Source: Corallochytrium limacisporum
Lineage: Eukaryota > Opisthokonta
Direction: 5' to 3'
Length of the DNA stretch: 58,247 nt
Assembly (NCBI GenBank): GCA_002811645.1
Contig: PDIP01000001.1
Span: 274,150-332,396 of the forward strand
The notes beneath the pieces were generated by a model. The model saw nothing but the letters and a program-made list of their open reading frames with translations, made no database searches and had not been told where the DNA came from. Positions 52,035 through 58,247 of this stretch are shown piece by piece; within the stretch, counting starts at the first letter, position 1; each line of letters opens with the position of its first letter. The position numbers and the translations under genes are program-made.

Positions 52035-52760
52035 TCAGATCTGACTCTCAAAAGGGAAGACTTGGCCACAGCCGGGCGTCCACACGAGGGTCATGGTGCT
52101 GCTCTTTTTGATGCTGGTCAGTTCCTGGTCATGGTACTGAACCTGCTGAGTGTTGCGGTGTACATCACGCGCGATCTCCCGGATATCACATTCACGGTGC
52201 AAAGTTTGTATAGTTTTGATCGCACTTTCCAATGACTCTACCTTGGATGGCATTGTCTCCAGCTGGCGCATGGTGACCGCATTCTGTGCACTCTCAACGC
52301 TCACCACGTCAAGCAGCCGTGAGACGTGATCAAATCGTACTAGTAGGTCATGATACATTGCCTTCATTTCCTTCATGGATTGAGTGTTGATCTCTTCGCT
52401 GATCTCGGAGTCAGCGGTTCCGGCAAAACTGCTGAGAACCTCAGAAGCGGCTTCAGCATCAAGTGCCGCGGTGAGCCCTGTGTACTGCGGTCCGGAGCGC
52501 AGTGTTGCCAGTCCAGGTGTGCCGTAGCTGAGCAGACTGCGTCGACTGCTCATACCACTAGTCAGTCTCCGACGGGCACTCGAGAGCCTTTCGTTTGCAC
52601 TCATTCCCTGGGGAAGACGAGGGACGCCTTTTGCAACTTCCGGCGTTATGGCGCTGATTCCACTCTGCATTGTGCTGTTCAGATACTCCTTCGGGGGAGG
52701 AGTAGGGTGTACGTCTACGGGCTGTGATCCGTTTTGGGGCCTTGAAAGCGCTATGGGCAT
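52035..52760 (-). CDS. Coiled-coil protein of unknown function (3' part of a possibly longer gene)
   Basis: A frame of 241 codons from its first ATG. The N-terminal 100 residues are Pro/Ser/Arg-rich and disordered-looking (SSARRRLTSGMSSRRSLLSYG). Residues about 130-220 form helices with heptad-like hydrophobics (MKAMYHDLLVRFDHVSRLL, ETMPSKVESLESAIKTI). The end is short and Pro/Phe-containing. The frame stays open 20 codons upstream of this ATG, and further upstream in the same frame lies another protein-like block (53087-52866) interrupted by TAG and TGA. A structural or spindle/kinetochore-like role would fit many such proteins but nothing here identifies one. Confidence 0.6.
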   Translation of the reverse strand: MPIALSRPQNGSQPVDVHPTPPPKEYLNSTMQSGISAITPEVAKGVPRLPQGMSANERLSSARRRLTSGMSSRRSLLSYGTPGLATLRSGPQYTGLTAALDAEAASEVLSSFAGTADSEISEEINTQSMKEMKAMYHDLLVRFDHVSRLLDVVSVESAQNAVTMRQLETMPSKVESLESAIKTIQTLHRECDIREIARDVHRNTQQVQYHDQELTSIKKSSTMTLVWTPGCGQVFPFESQI

Positions 52761-52865
52761 GGTGCGTCTGTAATTGTCGTCTGTGTAGGGATATTGCACG
52801 TCTGGAGTCCGATTCGCCAATTCTTCGCATATTGGTCCTTGCTTTCAAGTAGAGCTATGAGTCTT

Positions 52866-53087
52866 CTAGATACGATACATTCTCATTGCGTCAACGTCGC
52901 GACCAAACTCCGGAAACGTGGCTACCCTTTGGGCCACCGTCTGGTTCTCCAATGAGGACGTAAGACCAGCCGTGCCAAGGTGGGTCTGCTGGTGAATCTG
53001 CTGCCTGCCACCGTGATTGACGGCCTCGGGTGTGGGGGACCCAAACACTAGTTCAGGCGGGGAAGTGGGGGGTGTTCTGCGTGCAAC
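52866..53087 (-). CDS. Protein-like open block, possible upstream exon of the coiled-coil gene
   Basis: Open in the same frame as the coiled-coil ORF. It reads RRTPPTSPPELVFGSPTPEA and VAQRVATFPEFGRDVDAM, which looks coding, then meets TAG at 52866. A 36-nt GTATCT...GCAAG segment (52865 region down to about 52836) would remove the TAG and TGA and keep frame, but it is very short for an intron. A second block, 53277-53053 in another frame, starts with ATG and is acidic/Pro-rich. Splicing is unresolved; a disrupted gene is the alternative. Confidence 0.35.
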   Translation of the reverse strand, partial: VARRTPPTSPPELVFGSPTPEAVNHGGRQQIHQQTHLGTAGLTSSLENQTVAQRVATFPEFGRDVDAMRMYRI

Positions 53088-56000
53088 TTAAAATAGCAAA
53101 GTTTCTCCCGCCAAAACACACCACAGCTGTTCTGTATACTGAACATATGGACTGACTTGGAAGAGTGGAAGGGAGTCTGATTAATTGTGTCATATTGGAA
53201 TCGGTCCCCGCTCCCTCTTCGCTCTCTTCCGCGTCCAACAGGGGTGGACTGCTTGGGTCTTCATTCCGGGGCCTCATTTTTGCTAGGAAACCCCCTCACA
53301 AAAATAGACTCCAAGTAGCAGGGCAACTTGGCAACAAATATCAGGAGTCCATTTAAATGTATTGGACAGTGTGGGTGAGCAAGTTCGGTTGATCACGGAC
53401 TGCACGGGGCCGGACCGTAGTCCTCATGTTCTCCCAAGCACGCATTCTTCTGTCCGAGGGGGCTCCACACGAGAGTGCGCCAGAGACTAGACATCCCAGG
53501 ATCCCTCAGTCCCGAATCTGGGTGAGGAGAATGTCCAATGTGTGCCGGAGACGTTCTCGAGATGCACTAGTTGTGGTTCGGCTGGATGACTTTGACTTTT
53601 GTTGTGGGTTTCTCAAAGATGGACTGGATTGCTTCTGTCCTTTGTTTCGGGATGTGCCCGTCCAGGAATGTGCAAGGGGACATCATGCAAGCATCAATGT
53701 ACAGAGACGAGATCTGGTAGCACCAGCCGTATGACCTCACCATATGCAATCCTATTGAGGCCGCTGCAAGGAGTATCTCATGGAACGAAAATGGCACCTC
53801 CACAAGATCTTCCCGTATGAAACTGGAGGGCCGATGGTGATTCCTCAACAGCAGTACGCAAGCGGACTCGAAACCTACCTCGAGACAAACGTATCGTTCG
53901 GAAGTAGACGGGCACGGAGAAGGTCATGAAAACATTGTCCGTATATCGGTTTCATGTGCGTCCTGAGCAGGGCTGGTCCACGCTTAGAGAAACGTTACAT
54001 TGGGGAAGTTAAAGACAGCGCGCCGGAGAAAACGCTACCCAACCGCGTCATTCCTCTCGTAAAAGGCGGGGGCCCACTCTCCGAAAAGGTAGCGCTCTGT
54101 ACAAAAGTATCAGATGGAAGAAGAGACAACATTAAATGCAAATTGTCATGCATTCTTTCTTTGGCAGGCAAAGTGTCGAGTGCAGTGTTCAAACGACAAT
54201 CTCCACCATCACACGGTGCGAAAGGCACAATGGAATTGATGTAAATTAATCACAAATGACAAATGCTGTCCGTACTCTGAACTTGGTGTGATCGTCACCG
54301 AAGGTCCCTTTTGGGGTGAAGGGCAAAATACCAGAGGGAGGAGATCCCGAACGAAGCCGGGGATATACCTTCAGGACCAACACTAGTCTTCCATACTCGT
54401 TGTAAGAGAAAGAGCTGGCATTTTTCCAACTCTCACCCATTCCGTTTCCAACCAACAGCTAAGCCTAACTAGGGACTTATTCATTTTTCTCCATTCTTTC
54501 TCTATTATTTTTTTTCTTTTCTTGCTGAGATATCTGACATTCTTTCTGTACTTCCTGTTAGGAGACCGAACGAGTTGGGCCACTGGTGAGAGAACAGGGA
54601 AAGCGTTTGCTACGCCCGCAGACGGAGGGACAAAAGGCGGCCGTCATCATGTGCGCGATTTGTCGTCATTGCCATCATCATGATGATGAGAAGGGAAGAA
54701 GACGACGTAAGACTACATAATCGAGGATTTGGGTAGGCAAACGACGCGTCTACACCAGCATGCACATGCTGACTGATACACTGAACACGAGCAGAACGAA
54801 AGCTGACGAAGTAGCGTCTCGTGCTGGGTGCGGTTGCTACACATGAGTTGCACAGACTCGCCTAAGCGATTTCCGAATCCCTTTGTTCCCTCCGGTCATT
54901 CATCACTTTGACTTTGATGACATTCCCAACCATGGTAGAAGTCATCCTGCTTTCTCTTTAGATCTCATCTACCGGACCCGAAACAAATCACGCCATGGAA
55001 AATCTTCATGGCTGGGGAAATATTTTTGGTTGAAAGCAAGATTTCAGTGAGAGTAACTGCGTCTTGTGTAGGTCGCATCCTTGCGAACCACGCTCGGATG
55101 CCGGGTATTGGTAGAAGCAAGATTGATCTTCGCCAGGGTATTTTAGATTGCGCGATAACACAAAATCTTCGCGACGTAATGTATCACTCTGATGGCTTGG
55201 AGGGGGGTGGGACAAAGTTCTAGCCTGTCACCCAGGGAGGGGTGCGGAGAACGATGGTCTTGGAAACGGACACAGATGGACAACAGCCAAAGGGAAGCAA
55301 ATTCTGCAAACTTAAACTGAAACCGCATGGCGGGACGTAGCGTCATGGTATCAGAATACGCATATTAACGTAGAGTAATCCCAGCTGTACGCAACCAGAA
55401 CTACTATGTTTCCAACATCGCTTAAGTTTGGCCTCGTATAGAGGGACAAGAGCACTGGTACGTATGCACCCACATGTTGACCCCGTGTCTCCTGGAGATC
55501 GACCACGCGTAGCGGTCATAATTTGTCGGGCTGTGGTTCTGCGACAAAAGGAACACCCTTTCAAGGTAACCGCGACCACAAGGCCACAGCAGCGCCGCGG
55601 GTCGTCAACCACTCTCTAAGTGCGAGGATTTCTGTTACCAACCCTGCCTGCTCCTTGCTTTTCCACCGGCGTGAAGCAAGCTCTGCTATGCCCGGGCAGA
55701 AGCAGCAGGAATTGTCATAATGTCTCAGAGTGAAGTGTGTCGGGCCCCGGGGAGGAGCGAATACAAAAAGGAAGGAGGAGAGGGGGAGAGTTTGGGGGGG
55801 GGGGGGATGTAATTGAATCGACATGAAAAAAAAACTGAGTGAATTCAAAATTGAAAAGGAAGTAGACTCATTCGACTCGGCGTCGAGGACGCCAAGGAAC
55901 CACCGACGAATCACGAAGAAAAAAAAGCGAAGGAAAGCATAAAATTGAAAATGGGCAGCAGCGTAGAGCCTCCCAGTCCCGTCCGCAAAGTTTAGGAGAA

Positions 56001-56344
56001 AGAGAGGAAAGAAAATCAAGCGTAGGGGAATGCGGCCCCTCCCCTTCTTTCCCCTTCCAGACTCTCACTCTTTTCCACTTCTACCATCACCTGCTCGGCC
56101 GCATTGCACAAACCACTACGACGGAGGAGAGAGAGCCAGCGAAGGCAGACTTCTCTCCCCTTCTGCCCCGCAAACGAAATGCCTGTGGTTCAGAAACGAA
56201 AGCAGGGCCAAATGAGACTTTGTGAAGGCAAGAGCGAAGAGAAATAACGGTAGTGTGGTTATTGGAGAAATAGTGTGACCCCAGTGCCACAAGGGAAAAT
56301 TGGAAGCATAAGGTCCGTCCTCAGCAGGGACCCCCTCCTTCTCC

Positions 56345-56400
56345 TTCAGAGAGAGAGAGAGGGAGAGAGAGGGAGAGGGAGAGTGAGGGAGGGAGAGCAG
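56345..56400. repeat. GA/GGGA microsatellite
   Basis: Imperfect (GA)n mixed with GGGA units on the plus strand. Similar tracts occur near 56820-56845 and, as CT with CTCG units, at 56886-56918. Confidence 0.85.
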
Positions 56401-57195
56401 TCGGACGATGGGGGACGGGTGAATCCTGCAAAAGAATGTAAAAGGAATGCAAGATCACCACGCAACAGAAACGACGTACGTACCATGCACCGGCCACATG
56501 CTCATAGATCAGTGCCTACCCAACCCATAGCAAACACAATGCTTAAAAGCCGAAAAGCAACCCAAGGTTCTTGCCAATTAACAACAACAATTAAGAGCCA
56601 ATTCCAATCGAGATCCCCTCACTGACACAACACACGCTCTCTTCCTACGTACCCGTGCAATCCCACGAGAGCCAACCCCCCCCTCCTCCTCCTCCTCTCC
56701 TTCCTCTCTGTTTCTTCCAGTGACAAACCCCCCCTCTAAAAACCCACTTGGCCAGCCTTTGGCCTTTTGGGAGGGAGAGGGAAGTGGAAGGAAAGGAACG
56801 AGGGGCTAGCGTAGGGAGAGAAGAGAGAGAGAGAGAGGGAGAGGGGGCGGTGGCCTCCCCTTCTTTTTCTGCCTCCTTTCTTGTTCTCTCTCGCTCGCTC
56901 GCTCTCTCTCTCTCTCTTCTCTTTCCGCACATTTTCAATAGTTTCTGGTATTTTTGGCCCCTTTGCGTGTGATGTGACGCCAAACGGGCGTAGCTTTCGC
57001 CGGGGGAAGATTGAGATGTTTCCGTAGCGTATCAATGGCCCGGGAAATTAGTATCTCTTAAAACTGAAAATCGAAGGGAGGGCGGGGGACAAAAGACTGA
57101 GGAGGAGGACGACGAAGAGAGCGGAGAGGAAAACATAGAAAGAAAGAGAAAGAAAGGAATAAAGAAGAAAAAAGAAAGAAAGAGCAAACAAAAAG

Positions 57196-57266
57196 AGAGA
57201 GAGAGGCACACACGCACCCACACACGCGCAGCATAGACAGAGAGAGAGAGAGAGAAAGAGACAGAA
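57196..57266. repeat. GA-rich and CA-containing microsatellites
   Basis: (GA)n at about 57196-57208 and 57238-57257, with a CA/CACGC stretch between them. Confidence 0.8.
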
Positions 57267-57464
57267 GGACTGAGGAGTGCACAAAGGAAAACCAACCAAA
57301 AAAAAAGAAGATGAGAAACCAAAAAAAAATAGAGGGGGACACTGCGGCTGGGGACCAAAGCACCGTGGCACGTTTACGACACAACGAAGACTGGGATCGG
57401 AACTAAGAATATACCGGCCACACCCCCGCGCACCGGAGGAAGTGCAAAGGGCAGGGAAGGGGAG

Positions 57465-57530
57465 AAGAGAGAGAGACACACACACACACAGAGGCACAGA
57501 GAGAGACACAGAGAGAGAGAGGGAGAGAGC
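57465..57530. repeat. Compound GA/CA microsatellite
   Basis: (GA)n, then (CA)n at about 57476-57490, then GA with CACAGA interruptions. Confidence 0.85.
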
Positions 57531-57931
57531 GTCCCGCTTGGGTTCCGCCCGGGGCGGGGGAGGGTGCGGTTTAAAGGGTGAGTCGCAGCGCAACGGGCGC
57601 GAGCCGAATATTAAAAAAAAAAAGGACCCAGAGTTCCCCCATTCTTTTTTGGGCTCCTAGCGAAAAAAGCCATTCGTAGTTTGCCCCTCCTTTTCACCGG
57701 TCCACCAGGGTCAAAAGCGAAGGGTGTCAGACTGCCGTTGTTCCCTCACTCCCCTTTTCTGTTGCGGAGAGCCCCCGGGGGAGGTTGGGGGAGGGGGGAG
57801 GTGGGAAAGAACGGAACGTTTTCATCTCCAGGCCACACTTGGCCAGAAACAAAGGAACGCAGGCAGCAGAAGAAAAGAAGCGAGAGGTAAGGGAGCAAAA
57901 GACATAAGAAGAACAAAAGAAAAAAGGAAAG

Positions 57932-58010
57932 GAAAGAAAGAAAGAAAGTAAAGGAAAGGAAAGGAAGGGAGCGGGGGGGGTAGGGGGAACACAGAGAGAG
58001 AGAGAGAGAG
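57932..58010. repeat. GAAA, GGAAA and GA microsatellites
   Basis: Tandem GAAA units, then GGAAA units, a G8 run near 57974, and (GA)n at about 57992-58012. Confidence 0.85.
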
Positions 58011-58186
58011 AAGAGGGACGGCAGGGAGCGAGAGAGATCCCGGGAGAACGATGGGTCCTGCTTAAGTGAATTTTGTGCGTTGGGGGTGCGTTGTCCTTGC
58101 CTCCGGAATCAATAGAAGTTAGTGACCGGAGCTTTCCGTCAGTTCGGTACGTATTTTCCGTTTGATTGTGGACATACCACCGGGCC

Positions 58187-58190
<4 letters not shown>

Positions 58191-58238
<48 letters not shown>
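58191..58238. repeat. (TG)24 dinucleotide repeat
   Basis: Twenty-four perfect TG units almost at the window end. It is a simple dinucleotide array, not a TTAGGG-type telomeric repeat. Confidence 0.98.
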
Positions 58239-58239
<1 letters not shown>

Positions 58240-58247
58240 TATCTAGT

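Larger units (their letters stand above)
53278..58247. other. Gene-free, microsatellite-rich 5 kb
   Basis: No frame in this stretch has a recognisable domain. Frames up to about 180 codons occur only in strand-asymmetric purine/pyrimidine DNA and translate to Phe/Ser/Leu or Arg/Glu low complexity. Content: mixed sequence to about 55700, G13 at 55794-55806, then strongly purine-biased sequence on the plus strand to 58030 with many GA, GGA, GAAA and CA repeats. Confidence 0.55.

Noticed and set aside
53426-54244. Small frames at 53426-53734 and 53954-54244 as genes
   Set aside because: About 100 codons each, no motif, no conserved-looking composition; within chance expectation.
55561-56019. 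A 152-codon minus-strand frame rich in Phe and Ser
   Set aside because: A product of purine-rich DNA read on the pyrimidine strand; no real protein pattern.
57048-57593. A 181-codon minus-strand frame with apparent membrane-like Leu/Phe/Ser runs
   Set aside because: Microsatellite translation, not a transporter; the hydrophobicity comes from CT repeats.
58191-58247. TG repeat at the window end as a telomere
   Set aside because: A perfect dinucleotide array without degenerate telomerase-type units, and unique sequence resumes after it.
1-58247. CRISPR arrays, insertion sequences, retroelements or viral genes
   Set aside because: No spaced direct repeats, reverse transcriptase, integrase, transposase, capsid or long terminal repeat pattern was found.

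Overview
The window is nuclear DNA of a eukaryote. It carries about twenty protein genes for core eukaryotic machinery (TFIIH, spliceosome, COMPASS, PAF1 complex, INO80/SWR1/NuA4-type actin-related protein, ribosome biogenesis, tRNA methylation). Almost all read as a single uninterrupted frame using the standard genetic code, with strong start contexts (A or G at -3, often G at +4). No operon signals, IS elements, CRISPR arrays, rRNA or convincing tRNA genes were seen. The organism is intron-poor. A fungal-type PRS1 and FAM193-family proteins suggest an opisthokont, perhaps an early-diverging fungus or a unicellular holozoan, but this is an inference and an intron-poor alga is not excluded. 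Layout: XPD/RAD3 helicase fused to an IMPACT/YigZ-type domain (237-3023, -); PRP2/DHX16 helicase (3713-6295, +); a SKP1-like domain joined to a FAM193-type region (6436-8874, -); a small probable mitochondrial membrane protein (10312-10575, +); PRS1-type PRPP synthetase subunit (10922-12058, -); GNAT acetyltransferase and TRM10 methyltransferase almost overlapping (13597-15230, +); a lone RRM protein (15308-15592, -); NOP12/RBM34 (16661-18499, +); a membrane-anchored OpuAC glycine-betaine-binding-like protein (18746-20155, -); an orphan ORF (23482-23991, +); ASH2/BRE2 (24471-25580, -); ataxin-10 (29057-30736, +); a TPT/SLC35 transporter (32387-33514, +); riboflavin kinase (33939-34628, -); a UPF0126 glycine-transporter-like protein with mitochondrial-style N terminus (35363-36400, -); DRS1/DDX27 (37248-39632, +); a second, canonical FAM193-like protein (39823-43293, -); CTR9 (45079-48774, +); ARP4 (49020-51209, -); a coiled-coil ORF with an unresolved 5' part (52035-52760, -); then about 5 kb of microsatellite-rich DNA with no supported gene. 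Genes mostly alternate strand. Tail-to-tail gaps are short (77-480 bp) and lack GC blocks. Head-to-head gaps are long (0.7-3.5 kb) and almost all contain runs of C followed by G, often palindromic, which look like parts of shared promoters. The most unusual content is: the XPD-IMPACT fusion; two FAM193-family paralogs 31 kb apart, one of which has a SKP1-like N-terminal domain; the bacterial-type OpuAC and UPF0126 domains built into eukaryotic membrane proteins; the 1-bp TAATG junction between GNAT and TRM10; and a 10-bp element shared just upstream of the two ribosome-biogenesis genes. Functionally the window is rich in transcription and chromatin subunits (XPD, ASH2, CTR9, ARP4) and RNA factors (PRP2, RRM, NOP12, DRS1, TRM10), but nothing in the sequence shows co-regulation beyond the promoter features noted.
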